From the NCBI GenBank assembly GCA_951799445.1, contig OX637292.1, positions 22,137,296-22,201,295 of the forward strand: a stretch of 64,000 nucleotides of DNA, given 5' to 3'. How positions within the stretch are numbered: the stretch's first letter is position 1; every line of letters begins with the position of its first letter. Made by a program: the position numbers and the translations under genes. Origin of the DNA: Pseudisothecium myosuroides (Eukaryota > Streptophyta > Bryopsida > Hypnales > Lembophyllaceae). Shown piece by piece: positions 12,521-24,819 of this stretch. The notes beneath the pieces are model-generated. The model was not told the DNA's origin. It did no database searches and worked only from the letters and a program-made list of their open reading frames with translations.

Positions 12521-13193
12521 ATTGCCCCATCGGCAATCAATAGGGTGCCTTAAATTCAAGCGAGGCTATGACTAATTTTCAACCATCAATTCTTGGTTTC
12601 CCACCATCAATTCCTCCATTCTTGTCACGATACATCTGCTTGGTTTGGAGTGCCAAAGTGAACAAGAAGTAGTCTTTTAAATGAGCAGTTTTGGAATCGT
12701 CTAGACATTGGGCATGGATCTAGACCAACTTTTGGCTTTCAAAATTCGTAGTAATTTCTGTTTTAAGCGATTGCAATCCCCATCATTTCTATCAATGTCC
12801 CTTTGAAAATATTTGCTTTGCCTTGCACTACTCCAGATCATGTCCAGAATTGCTTATTTGGTCGGTTGTACAGTAGGTGGCTCACCCTTATCCCCAACCT
12901 TGAAAAGGACCCCAAAAGTCTCGGGGTTCCCAAAAGCAGGTATCTGGTTGCTTGTTTCGTCAAGCTTTAATTTTCGGGTGAAACGAGTGTGATGATCGAT
13001 TTCAAGTACTTGCTCGTGTCGCTCTTGATCATTCAGTAGTGTAGATTGGTTTCGATCTGTTAACTGCTATGTATGTTTTGATCGAAGCCAGTTTGTGTGT
13101 GGGGTATCAGTGAGCTTAGCTTTGCAGGGACAGGATTTTGCTCCTCTAGCTAGACTAGCTAGGTCAGTGCGGCTTGGAGGAAGTTCGATCCGA
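12521..13193. promoter_or_regulatory. Probable promoter and 5'UTR of the zeta-toxin-domain gene
   Basis: GC content rises over the last 300 bases towards the start codon. The frame of exon 1 stays open upstream to 13095, but the ATG at 13194 fits best because it opens an N-terminal hydrophobic anchor. A palindromic ctagctagactagctagg lies at about 13145-13162. No TATA box is called. Confidence 0.4.
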
Positions 13194-16100
13194 ATGGTGG
13201 GGAGATGGATGGCCTTGCCGTTGGCTGCTGCAAGCGCGGCTGCACTGGGCTTCCTGTTTCGTCAGTGGAAGCAAGGGAGTGTGCACGAAAAACATGTGCC
13301 TCGCGTCGTGATCTCCCAGTCTGGGAAACTCAAGGACATTGAAAGCTTCGGCGACTATGTCGGTAAGCTCTGGAATATATGTGATGCTGCAATATAGATC
13401 ATACCTTACTGAGACATGCAATTGTTCGCTGGCGATGTCGTCGTCAAGAACAACGGCTCAATCGAGATTAATTCTGTCTTCGACTGGTGTCGGATATGAT
13501 ATGATATGACTAGTCCCTCATATATTGATACTCTTGATTTCAGAATTACACATCAGATGTTGTTTCATTGAGCGTTAGTTTCAATTGGTTTTTTTGGAAG
13601 CCTGTCTATTGCGTCTTAAGAGTGTGTTTGTATGGATCAGAATGACTACATTAGGTCCCTCATTTACTACCTCAGGTGTAAGGGTACTCATTGGCTCTGT
13701 CCCCTTGGAGACAGAGGCAGTGCAGGGACTATGATCTTTGGGGTACAAGACACTGGATACAAAGAGAATCTTGTACAACTAATTTCGATTCACACCGTTT
13801 CCCCGTTGAACTCAATTTTTAACATCAATTCTATTATATTGTCGCAATTCAGAGCGCACAAAGCTCTAAAAACTTGGACTGGTATAAGTTTGCGAATTAG
13901 GGCACCACCTTAAAAATTGACAACGTCGTGAATTTCCTTTCCGTAAGTTTAACGAAACAGACCTTTTATTCCTTATGCACACAGAATTCAACTCTCACCT
14001 TCTACACAAATAACCCAATTAACACGTCATGTCTACTGAAACCAAATGCACACCTTATGCTCAGCGAATCTGTCCAAATTCACACCTAATGCTTGGGTTT
14101 AGGGATAGAGCCTCTCGTTGCTGAGGTGCTTAATATGTTGATTTGGATTTTTGATTTGAATTGATTTGAATTGCATCGAATTGGGTTCTAAGGCTTGTGA
14201 AGCTAATGAGTCTTGGATGTTCATGATTAGTGCGACAGTTGGGTCTGGATGGCGATACTGCGATTGCCAAGACGGTTTCCAAAGCCGCCGAAGGCTACCT
14301 GCGAGATGACACCAGGAAAGACCACAGCGAGAACAAAGAGATTGTGTGCATGCTCGTGTCCGGGCCTTCACAGGAGGACGAGGAGAACGACATCTGCCAG
14401 GACATGTTGCTGGAATTGGAGGTCTTGGTGGTCACCTACTTCAGTTTCCACTGGAAGCATGCCGCTGCTATCATTGAGAAGGTACCTGCTTGCTTTTCAC
14501 CCCTCTTTCACCCCTCTTCTGGAAGTTATTAACTGCCGTCTCGTCTGTCTAATTTTGTCTACATTAGAATTTGCATAAACATCTGCCAGCCTTCGATCGC
14601 CATCTTGTTTACATTCGAATGTGCATCACTACATCAAGGTACGTTCACACTTGGTGTTAGGGCGTTGTTAGAAAAGTCAATCCACTCGAAAGGTGTCCCT
14701 AAATTCATTCCTAAGGCCCTCGCTAATGCCACTTCAGACAGCTCCTGAAAAATGTTAAATCAGGGTAGAATTTGGTTTGCTAATTGCGTGGAAGTTCAGT
14801 GCATAGCCATGGAATATTTGGCTGCGGGTTTCATGTGAAGCTGATATGACTGGGGGCCTGGCTCTTTAGGTCGTCAGCAATGGAGTTACAAGGAAGAAAT
14901 TGCACAAGGCAGTGTTGACTGCGCTTAGGTGTGTGAATAATCCATCAATCTTCATAATTCTTGATAACGAATTTGATCATTCAATTATGCTTTGCTTCTA
15001 AGTTCATATTTCGGGTGCTTGTGGAACCCTGAAAGCTTTCTACTCTCCATTTTTGATGCAGGAAGCAACGCTACGAGAAGGTGTTGCAGTCATTAAGTAC
15101 AAAGCGCCGAATTCACACTTTGATTGAGGAGATGAAGGCCATAGGAAAAGCCGATGAGTCCATACCTGATGAAGGCTTGGTGACTGTTCCTGCTGAGTTG
15201 TCCAAGCGAAGCCCTGTCATTCTCTTCATTGGTGGGGGCATGGGTGCTGGGAAGTCTACTGTTGTGAAAGAAATTCTTAGCAGGTATGGTTACCTTTTGT
15301 TCAATCCTGAGTTCTCATGTATCTGCCTAAACAGCTTAAAAAAGGCCAGTTACATGTCTTCAAGGAAAGTAGCTAGAGAAAGAAGAAACCAGGGTTTAGG
15401 GTTTTAAACTTTACATGTATTGAAATATATTGTAATTAGCTATGTGTTTTTGAAGCTCTCTTTTTATTTTTATTTCAAGCACTGGAGGGGTAACTGCTAA
15501 GTGCTCAAGTGATTAATAGGGGTGATGCTATATTAAATATGTCATTTTGGAAGCTTTAGAGAAAGTAACAAAAACCATTAGTGAAATGATTTCATACCTA
15601 TCATTTTGAGCAATTGAAATAGCTTCACATGCGAACTTTCGATTTTTAGCGAGGAGGCTTTGGAGTTTATCTTCGTCACTAGGGACGGGGTTTGTTTTAA
15701 TTGGCCGTGCATATGCCATAATGTTGAGTGGAAGAATGGAGTCTGAAAATTGGATCCATAAAAACTGTGACGGCACTTTGTTGCTGGCATATTTGCAGCT
15801 CATTTTGGTCAGGGGTTATAAAGGATGCTGTGGTGGTGGAAGCTGATGCATTCAAGGAAACTGATGTCATCTACCAATCCTTAAATTTAATGTCGAACGG
15901 TGATGTTTCAGGGACTTCGGAACTTGTAAGCACTCTATCATGCAATTATTCCAACAATTCTGGCTTCACTGATTGAGTAACTAATTTAGACAATCAGCAA
16001 GGGTACTGCTACTGTACCCTGTGGTCAGGGTCAACAAAAAATATTTCTAGAAACAGATTTTATTTTGTTAGAAAAGTATATGGGGAAAAAGCAAATCTTT

Positions 16101-18410
16101 CTATATATTTTAGGGCACTTGGCGAATCACATTTGTCCACTTTAATTAATTATTTGGCAATTATTCGGCAGGGAATGCCGATCTTTTGACCACCGGGTAC
16201 GATAATAGCTGCTTTGATCAGTAGTGAGATTATAATCGAGCAAGAGATTAGTGGTTTGTCAACTGCATATCCAAGCAACTCAGACCCCAAAATTATGATA
16301 ATGGAACATGCAGGTACATCAATTCTCCACCGATGCAGCCAATTCCCTGCTTGTGTCTGCTTTGAATGAAGGCCGTGACGTAGTTTTTGATGGCACAATG
16401 TCATGGGAACCTTTTGTGGTTCAGACCATGGACATGGTCCGAGATATTCATAAGAGGTGATCACTCTGAGTCCCTGTCCATTTTCACGACTTTGTAGACA
16501 CAAGATCATTTTTTTTCTGAAAATATTGGAGGCAGCTAGAATTCATTGATGACGTGTAACAGCTGTGCGTTGTTGTGTAGGTGGTATCGAATGGGCCCTG
16601 GGTACAAAAAGAATGCGGATGGGACTGCAATGGAGAAGTACTGGGAGCCTCTAGCTCATGACGATGAACGTGCTGTTGCTGTCAAACCCAAAGATGGACA
16701 AAGACCTTACCGAATTGAGTTTGTCGGTGTTGTTTGTGATGCACATCTCGCTGTTGTCCGCGGAATGAGGTACCGAGTTCTACCCGTCTTGATTAGGTCT
16801 GGCCCCGGGTTTTTTTTCACAAAAATTTGTGGGAGCTCTTTGTAAGTGACACTGGAGTTCACTTTCTAAAGGAATGTATCACTTGGGGACACATGTACAG
16901 AACAATTCAAAATCGTTTGTGACTCAGCTTAATTGTTCATTTAGACTTGATAAATAGTTTTGATTTCATCTTATGCGAAGCATTTGTTGACACTTGGGCA
17001 CGTTGATCATTAGCATTTACCTAGAATACTAAGCTGCCAGTTTCTGCCATTTTCAGTTTTGAATTGAACGTAATTTTATCTCTAATTTTCCAGGAGGGCT
17101 ATAGCGACCAGAAGAGGAGTTCCAGTTAAAGGGCAGCTCCAGTCTCACAAGATGTTCGCAGAATCTGCAGAGAAGTACATGTCCATGGTTGATGCAGCCA
17201 AAATATTTTCCACTAGCGCATGGAATGGCCCAGCTGAGGTAATGACGAAACTATGAAACATGAACTTTCAGTTTCTTTCTTAGTATTCGCATTTGACTAC
17301 CCAGTTTTTAATTCTATCCAAATTAGCTAAATTTTGAAAGTTACTTGAAACTCTCCTTCAGTATTTTGCGGTTGTTTTTTATTTTGTTTCCTCTATCTGT
17401 GCTAATATGTAGACGTCTTTGATGTCACCTGCTCTAATATCACCTCCTCTGTACACTCTAATGAATGGATGTACCTAGTTCAGTTTACACACTCACTATC
17501 AAACTCTATTGAGTGCCACAAGATACAGTTATGAATGGGATAAATAAGCAAGTATGAAAAGGGCTTTGGGCCACCTTATTAACTTCTACAACTCAAAACA
17601 CCACCGAAAGGAGATGACAAGGAATTCATGGAAACATCAACAAAAGATAATGAAGATTGACAATCTTCTAGACTTCAAAACAAGTCCTCTTTTGATCCCT
17701 TGTCACCTCTTTCTAGTGCACTAATAATGATATTTGCAACTGTAATTACAACCTCTCTAACTCCAAATGTCAATATGAACACTATTTGTCACCTACCGTA
17801 TTGTAATTTTTATTAGTGTTCATGTTGACAAGTAGTCCACTAAATGTCAAGAATACCACTAATGCTACCAACACTGAACATCAACCTAAACTCTATTAGT
17901 CAACTTCATGAGAATTTGAGTGAGTCAAGTAATATGGTAAGTAACACTAAATGCAACATAACACTAAATATCATTATTAGTGTAGTGCAGAGTACCTTTG
18001 TAATGTCACTTTTTCATGCAATTCTGATTATCACAATGTCAAAAAACTCTCCATATTGTCCCATCTGTTGTGACATTAAAGAGGCATTGGTGTACTGTTG
18101 CTGGGTGCAGTTGATTGCTGTGAAGGATGGTCCTGCTAAGAAGCTGCTTATCGATGTGGACACGTACCCTGGAACACGCTGTCTTGCAGACCTGAACACT
18201 GACCCTGGAGCTGTGACGGAATTGTACACTAAACCTACCGATAAAAAATTGGTGAATCAGTTCTGGCACGACATGATTTTGAATCCCGAGAGGAAAACTC
18301 GACAGGAGCGGTTGCGAGCAGCCATTCTTACCAATGCTCCCACTTCAGTACTTCTAGAAAAGTCTATGTCACATATTTCTGAAGCTGAAGAGAATGCCAT
18401 CAAAAAATGA
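13194..18410 (+). CDS. Zeta-toxin-domain P-loop ATPase/kinase-like protein, nine exons, intact
   Basis: Exons 13194-13362, 14231-14481, 14870-14938, 15062-15283, 15799-15924, 16314-16456, 16581-16769, 17094-17238 and 18111-18410 join in phase with GT-AG borders to give 537 aa, close to the length of the plant family represented in Arabidopsis by At1g06750/At2g30630 (from memory). The N-terminus has one hydrophobic segment (about residues 7-22), so membrane anchoring or organelle targeting is likely. Residues about 40-165 form the plant-specific helical part. The zeta-toxin fold follows: Walker A GGGMGAGKST at about residues 217-226, then EADAFKETDVIY and FDGTMSWEPF, the strands expected to position substrate and phosphate. 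Bacterial zeta proteins phosphorylate UDP-amino sugars; the plant substrate is unknown to me and no toxicity should be assumed. The last intron (17239-18110) is the longest of the nine-exon gene and looks repeat-derived. Confidence 0.9.
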
Positions 18411-19542
18411 AACACAGTAGTCCATAGAATCCTTTGGACGTCGTAATTTTAACAATTTTGCACGGCATGTACCAAATCCAAATGTATTAGAAATTTGATG
18501 AAGTTTTGGCCTGATGAGAAAACAATCCAAAAACTCAGTGAACTCTGCAAACCCCGGACCTCGTTGATATCACCTTCTCAAAAGATTACCAAATTCCAGG
18601 GGATTGACGCATCAAATCCAAAACTCACTCTGTCGCAGACAAATGTGGTAGAAATGCCCAAGAGAGGATATAGATCACCTTATTGACTCCTGCGAACCGA
18701 AGTACTTCTCTAATGTCACTATGTGAAGATTCATGAGTGCGTTCATAGAAGAATCTTCGTCCTCCGAAAGCAGTGTCACTGAAAAGGATTAGGCGGATTT
18801 GCGGAAAACTCAGAATTTGTATCTGGTTGCCAACCTTGTGTCAGAATGTCGAATTCACTAATTTCAACGATGTGATAAGAACGCAATGGCCTGAATCAGA
18901 AGGATGGTGCACAAGGTGTGTTCAAAATGACAACTATCCGTGCGTTGAAAATGATAATTTCTCGAGGTTGCTTCCAACGCAAAGCTAAGCTAACAACGAC
19001 ATACAGAGCTGCCATAGTGAATCAATGTTCTCACACAATTCAAGAACCCTGGACATTGAGGAGGTTTCCGAAGGCTAAACAATTTGTGGAGTACCCTGAA
19101 TGACCGTTCGTGTATACGTTTGTCACACCAAACCTGGAATTTCCTTTGATTGATACGTTTATTTCCTCACTACTACTCAGAAAAGCGTATCCAATCCCAT
19201 GAGCGAAGCCCTAAGTTACGAAACAAAACTTCATCAGAAATTGAAAATTCCGACAACAAAGATTGCATACCGCAGTCCTCAATTACTCAGCTTGGGTCAA
19301 AAACTTCAGAAGAACGGAAATTCAGTGATATTGCTTTCTAAACCGTTTGTTACATAAAAATACTGGGCAGCACAATAACCCAAGTCAAACACTGTGCAAT
19401 CAGTAAGAGAATCCTCACGCACACCAATGGACCAAACCCTAAATCATGCTTTGATTCTCCACAAACGCACATCTGAACCCCCCTGCACTCAAAGGCATTC
19501 CCTAAACCCTAAATCTTAAAACCTAAGAAAATTTCCTAACCC
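18411..19542. other. 3' flank of two convergent genes
   Basis: Short open frames only, none convincing. 19434-19515 carries several aaaccctaa telo-box-like motifs (ccctaaaccctaaatc), here downstream of the minus-strand gene. It separates the convergent zeta-toxin-domain gene and the small acidic protein gene. Confidence 0.4.
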
Positions 19543-19977
19543 TCAGAACGACACGTCCGGCTTCTCGGGCTCCTCCGCCGGATTCTCCTCCTCCTCCTCT
19601 TCCTTCTTCTCTTCGTCCTCTTCGTCTTCTTCCGGAGGATCTGCGGGCAACGGAGGGGGCAACGGGGTCTTCATCGGACTAAATTGAGGGAAAATGTCCG
19701 GTCTCCTTCCAGGTCGCGGCCTGTCCCACTCAATTGGAAAGTCCAGAGGCGAGCGCCGAGTCATCTTCTCCTCGTCGGGCGCCATGGCCCTCACGGACCG
19801 AGCTCCCACCGCCTTTGAAACGGCGGAAAATCTGCGCACGGGGCCGAACTTCACCGAAGTCGGAGATTGCAATCCATGCTCGGAATTGTACGAGCAAGAG
19901 CAGCGAGGCTCCTGTTGGAGCTGGCGTTGTGGAGAGGCAGCGTGGAGGACCGACGATGCGCACACCGCCATCGCCAT
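19543..19977 (-). CDS. Small acidic, probably chloroplast-targeted protein, 144 aa
   Basis: Single-exon gene. The start at 19977 (MAMAVCASSVL) is chosen because it opens a Ser/Ala/Arg-rich, acid-poor transit-peptide-like leader of about 60 residues; the frame is open further upstream but that part looks non-coding. The mature part begins near MTRRSPLDFPIEWDRPRPG, continues with a Pro-rich stretch (MKTPLPPPLPADPPEEDEE) and ends in a Glu/Lys-rich acidic tail finishing EKPDVSF. This core resembles an uncharacterised plastid protein family conserved in land plants, from memory; no function is claimed. No catalytic motif or transmembrane segment is visible in the mature region. GC content is far above the surroundings, typical of a real exon. 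Confidence 0.8.
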   Translation of the reverse strand: MAMAVCASSVLHAASPQRQLQQEPRCSCSYNSEHGLQSPTSVKFGPVRRFSAVSKAVGARSVRAMAPDEEKMTRRSPLDFPIEWDRPRPGRRPDIFPQFSPMKTPLPPPLPADPPEEDEEDEEKKEEEEEENPAEEPEKPDVSF

Positions 19978-20463
19978 AGCCGAAGCAAGAACTTGACAAC
20001 TATCACAGAGTGAGAGCCACAGACTTGGTTGGGAGCTTTGTATATCCGTATTCGGTCCGAAGTCGGCTACGCTATAGGAATACGTTTTAGTATTTTTTAT
20101 AAACCTAAATTTCTTATTTTTATAGCGCACACATGTGTAAGAAAATGTGGTCTCTCACGGACAAGTCACTCTTTACTACAGTACTGGTAAGGTAAAAGCC
20201 CGTGCTCTAAAAGCGATCATGACACATAGGTACATTTTGCTTTCTTCAATGTACCAGCAATGTACATTTTGGGAGGTGGTCACTTTTAGTGACTACTGTA
20301 CTGCATTTCAAACTCAAAAATTTGTAACTAATGCCACGAAGGTTCAAGAAATATGAAGCAACTTGGATAATCCATTTTTTCATCCTACAAAAATTCATTG
20401 AAAATTGTTTCAAGGAGTTTAGCTTCCCCAGAAAGGCAATCAACTCTTACATGGTCGTTGTAA
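19978..20463. other. Upstream region plus repeat-derived DNA
   Basis: 20000-20130 is probably the 5'UTR and promoter of the minus-strand gene. 20200-20450 is related, in reverse orientation, to 46050-46360 and to the interior of the element at 51081-51960 (shared ggtacattttgctttcttcaatgtacc-type block), so it is a fragment of that repeat family. Confidence 0.5.
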
Positions 20464-21106
20464 CCCCTGAATGCCCAAGGCCATTTTTGAACTTCTAGGA
20501 ATTTGCTCTAAATTGAACAAAAAGCCAACATTTTGAAAGTTGTATCAAATTTTTTGAATTGTAACCGTATGAATTCAGACTAGACATGTTAGAGATGGCA
20601 TAGGAAAAGAAAATATAACAATATCACTTATGGATTGAAAGATTATAGTATTTGAACATGAAGGTGTTAAAACTGCGAAAGTGACTTGAAGTCTTTCAAT
20701 CCTCTTTTCACATGCCAAATCTAAAAAGTTGGTAACCAAAAAAATATGAGCTTAAAGGACCTAACATTGATAACCCCAATTAATTTATGGCTTCTCAAAA
20801 TCTTCTCTACAATTTTTTTAAATGAATTTCTAATGTGATTTTTTCTCCATGATCTTGTGTATTTGAGGCTCATTTCCAAGAGCCCTCAACACTACAGAAA
20901 GTCAAGATTGCAATGAACACCCTTGCACAAAATCTTGAATATAAAAATCGTAATCAATCATATTCAAAATCGTATTTTTGATGCTATAACTAGACTTCAA
21001 AAAAGAATTAAAAAATTATTATTATTAAAAATAGAAACTTGCTTAGGTTTTATTTAACTTCAAAATATTGTCAACTCCAAAATTTGGTGCCTCGAGCATT
21101 TAGGAG
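20464..21106. mobile_element. piggyBac-like MITE, family 2 (GTAA flanks)
   Basis: A 643-bp element with ends cccctgaatgcccaagg and cctcgagcatttaggagg. It is closely similar along its length to 60116-60763 and, reversed, to 23049-23705 (shared gatttgaggctcatttccaa-type, caagattgcaatg and cccttgcacaaaatcttgaat blocks). The four bases on both sides are GTAA instead of TTAA. No coding capacity. Confidence 0.6.
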
Positions 21107-22687
21107 GTAAGAGGAGACTAATTCAAAGTAGGAAATCGATAAATTGACCATTCAATAGTTGATTTGCAATTTGTGAAAATTTGACTTGTTGAAATATCAT
21201 TCTGTAAGTTTTCCTTAATGAATAGGGGCCGTGCAAATTTTTCATAGTGCAATGAATATAGATGTGGGTAGATAATTTCATGTGGATGATAAAATGGACA
21301 TAGTCAAGATAATCTATGATGAAGGATGGTTGACTAAATTGTGCCACAATACTAGTAGTGTACATATCAAAAATGTTAAGTATAAATGTAAGACATTGAC
21401 CACAAGTGGCAAAAAATTGTCACATTGCACAAATAGGGAGGTTTACCTCAGTGAATTCAACAAATTGGACACTATACAACACAAGGATAGAGCTTGTAGT
21501 TAGTCATTTAACTATAATCTTTGAAGCCATGTATGTTAAATACACTCATCTTGAATGGGATGTTTACGGGATAGTTCCAGTGGGGATTCGAAAGTGTTCA
21601 ATGGTTAACTTGTTATTAAAAACCACCACTTTGTCAGTGACACTTGAATTGATTGTTGTTGGTTTCGAGGTGTATACCCTTTACATGTATGTAGTAGAGG
21701 GAAGAGAAAATTTGCAAAAAAAGGTCGTGGTTGGAAAAAATTGAACACTTAAATTTTATATGTAAAATAGCTCCATTTCAATAACTGCATGAATGAATTT
21801 ACAAAAACCGTAGGATATTGGAAATACGCCCCTCGCAGCTTTTTATGTAAAAGTACGGTCCTATTAAATACAATAACTAAGGTAAATAACCCCACATCAA
21901 ATACTCTCTTAATTCAAGTATATATACCTTAAATTACAAGAAGTGATATAGCTCTTCGAGTGGATTATCTACCTTCTGACTATCCACAAGACCTACCAAA
22001 GGCTATTACAATTCAATAATGAGAACCATGCTCAAAACCCTATTCAGAAGACTTTTAAATGTTATTATATTATTAATCTATACATAAAATTCCTACATGT
22101 CCAAATGGTCAAAAGGGTCCACTTTTTTTTCTTTGGAGTTTTTTTTTGAATCATTTCAGAAGCTTCAAGGCTATATATTTGTGAGAATTGTCCCACTCTA
22201 TTGCTTGAAGGTTTTATTAAATTGCTTCGTCAATAGTAAAAGGAACTCATATGACATATTATTTATGAAAATCCCACTCTACTACTTGCTAGGAGATTAA
22301 GTTCAATTACTTCTTCAATATAAGAAAGAACTTCACATAAATATTTGCTCACACAATTGAGAAGCATTCATCACGCATCTTAGAACCTAATGAAATTACG
22401 GGGGTATTTAGACCTGGCATTATGAGTTGGAGCAGTGGGTGCTGCTAGAATGGAAAGGCAGAGGGCATTCGCACTTGCGCTCTTTGTAGGAATGCCGATC
22501 TTACTTAAACGCGTACCTGGCATATGAAAAGAATGGTGCTTAGTACAACGGAAAACGACACTTTTTTTCAAATGGAGTGACTTGCAACAGAGTTAAAGTA
22601 GCAGTGTGATTTAGCTTGAACCGAGGCTTGAACGTAGATTTCAGTCGTTTATTACAGTAGATAGAAATAATGGCAACTATTGATTAG
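21107..22687. other. AT-rich intergenic DNA
   Basis: No gene recognised. Blocks such as aatgagaaccatgctc (about 22018) recur near 45068, and aaatatttgctcacacaattga (about 22340) recurs near 40348, so this area shares patchy homology with the 40-45 kb region. Confidence 0.4.
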
Positions 22688-22965
22688 AATCATTCAACAT
22701 TTAATATTTTTCACTTCTCACTCCCACTTTTCATTTTTCAATTTTACTTCCTACTCCTACTTCTCACTTTTTCACTCTTTACTTTCCACTTTTCATTCTT
22801 CATTTCCTTTCTTCTTTCCCCTTTTTTTCTTTCAACTTCTACTTTGCACTCCTGCTTTTCATATTTTACTTGTCAATTTTCTCAATTAATTTATTTCACT
22901 TTCATTTTTTACTTTTTAATCTTTTTTACTTTCAACATTTAATTTTTAATCTTTAATTTCAAGCT
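22688..22965. repeat. Pyrimidine-rich low-complexity tract
   Basis: A run of about 280 bases composed almost entirely of C and T words such as tcactttt, tttcattcttc and acttctcac on the plus strand. It produces an open frame that is compositional and not a gene. Confidence 0.7.
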
Positions 22966-23048
22966 TTTTACGCATTTGATATTTTTATTGAGATGGTACA
23001 AATTTCAATAATTACTTTATGCCATTACATTTCCAATTATATTATTAA

Positions 23049-23705
23049 CCTCTAAATGCTCAAGACACCACATTTTGATGATTAAAAGAATTTGAAGTTG
23101 AATAGAATTTTACCAAATTATTATTATTTCTTAATTTTTTGTAGGTGAAATAGATTGTAATCATATTTTTTGCATCAAAATCTAATTTTGGAAATGAATG
23201 TTTAAGGATTTTCTATTTAAGATTTTGTGCAAGGGTGTCTATTTGCAAATCTTGCTTTTCTCGTGTTAAGGTCTCTTGGAGATGAACATCAAATACATTA
23301 GATCTTGGGAAAAATCACATCAAAAGTTCTTTAAAAAAAATTATAGAGTAAACTTTGAAAAGTCATAAATTGAATATGTTTAGACGTGTTATGTTCTTTA
23401 AAGTTTTTTTCCATGACTTTAATTTTAGAATTGACATGTAATAACTAATAAAAAGATTGAAAGACTTCAATTTACTTTTACCGGATTTTTCACCCCTTTT
23501 TTTTATCAAACATTACAATCTTTTAAGCCATATGTAATATTGTTGTGATTTCTTTTTCTAAGAGATTTTCAACAAGTCTAATTTAAGAGTTCTTGGTCAC
23601 AATTTAAAATACATTGATAAAACTTATTAAAACTTCAATCCTTTGGTTAATTTAGAGCAAAATCAAACAAAATTTATTTTTGATCAATGTGCATTATTTA
23701 AGGGG
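23049..23705. mobile_element. piggyBac-like MITE, family 2, inverted copy
   Basis: A 657-bp element flanked by TTAA at 23045-23048 and 23706-23709. It starts cctctaaatgctcaag and ends in ttatttaagggg. The interior is the reverse complement of 60116-60763 (for example aagattttgtgcaagggtgtc). No coding capacity. Confidence 0.68.
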
Positions 23706-24819
23706 TTAAAAAATGTAATGATGTTTCTTTAGAGTTCAAGTATGTAGTAAAAATATTTTGCAATTGTAATAATCATCATCATTTAAACTGATTGTCAATC
23801 TTAGGCATTACATTCAATATATAGCTTAAAAGCATCCATACTATTTTCTCAAATGAATTACTCTATCACTTGAAGTTTAGACTAATAAGCGATATGTTTA
23901 TTTTGGACCAAACAATGTAATTCTTGTCGGCTTCACTGCAATAGCCAATTTTGGGAGGGACAAAGCCAAGAAAGGTCAAAATTTGTCAATTTGAGTGAAA
24001 GTTTGCCTGAAATAAACACATTGCTCACAAGGATACAGTTTCTATTTTTTTGGTTAAAATTTGATGATTTTCTAATATCATTGATAATTTATATATGATT
24101 TCCTTTACACATTCTACTTTAGGAATTGTAATAATTTGATTTGATTTTTTATCAATTTTTTTGAAAATACCAAAATTTACAGAAAATACATTTCTTCACA
24201 TATCAAAATATCAACTACATTATCACAACATCACAAGTGTCAATCTAAGAGCTATTTTCAAAGTGTAAGATCACAAATCAATTGTTATCACAGGCTTCCA
24301 ATCTATCTTCAAAATGCTTGAGTTCAAGATCTAAGAAGACGTGTGTCAAAAGATAAAAGGTCTCTTGCAACAACTTCTTCCCTTAAGGACCAAGGATAGT
24401 CCAAATTTCTAAAATTATTGTGGAAATGTATTATAAGATGCAATTTAGAAGAATTATTCAACAATGTCTTTCAAACAATAATGGTAAAACAAAATCCATA
24501 GATTATATCTATTAACCAAATTCTTAAAATAAACTTTGAAACCAAAAATTAAATTTTCTTTCTAAAATTAGTTATAGATCAAATATTTGTAATTTTCCAA
24601 ACTAAGATGTTTTTGCCTTTGAGTTCAAAAAATTAAGTTCTAGTCATGGTGATTTTTATTTTACTTATTTATGCAAGTCTTTTTTAAGGGTCATTTTTTG
24701 AATTGAAAAGTTTGTTTTTGAAGTTAGACAAACTTCTAACCCTTGAATTGTAGATGATTTGTAGTTTTTTTGGTCAAAATCTATACAATATGAATGTAAA
24801 AGAAGTAACTTAAGATTCT
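23706..24819. other. AT-rich intergenic DNA
   Basis: No gene or clear element ends seen. Confidence 0.3.

Noticed and set aside
19434..19515. Telomere-like aaaccctaa motifs as an internal telomere
   Set aside because: Only two or three scattered units; better read as chance or telo-box motifs.
22680..22889. 69-codon open frame rich in Phe, Ser and Leu
   Set aside because: It is a translation of a pyrimidine-rich low-complexity tract.
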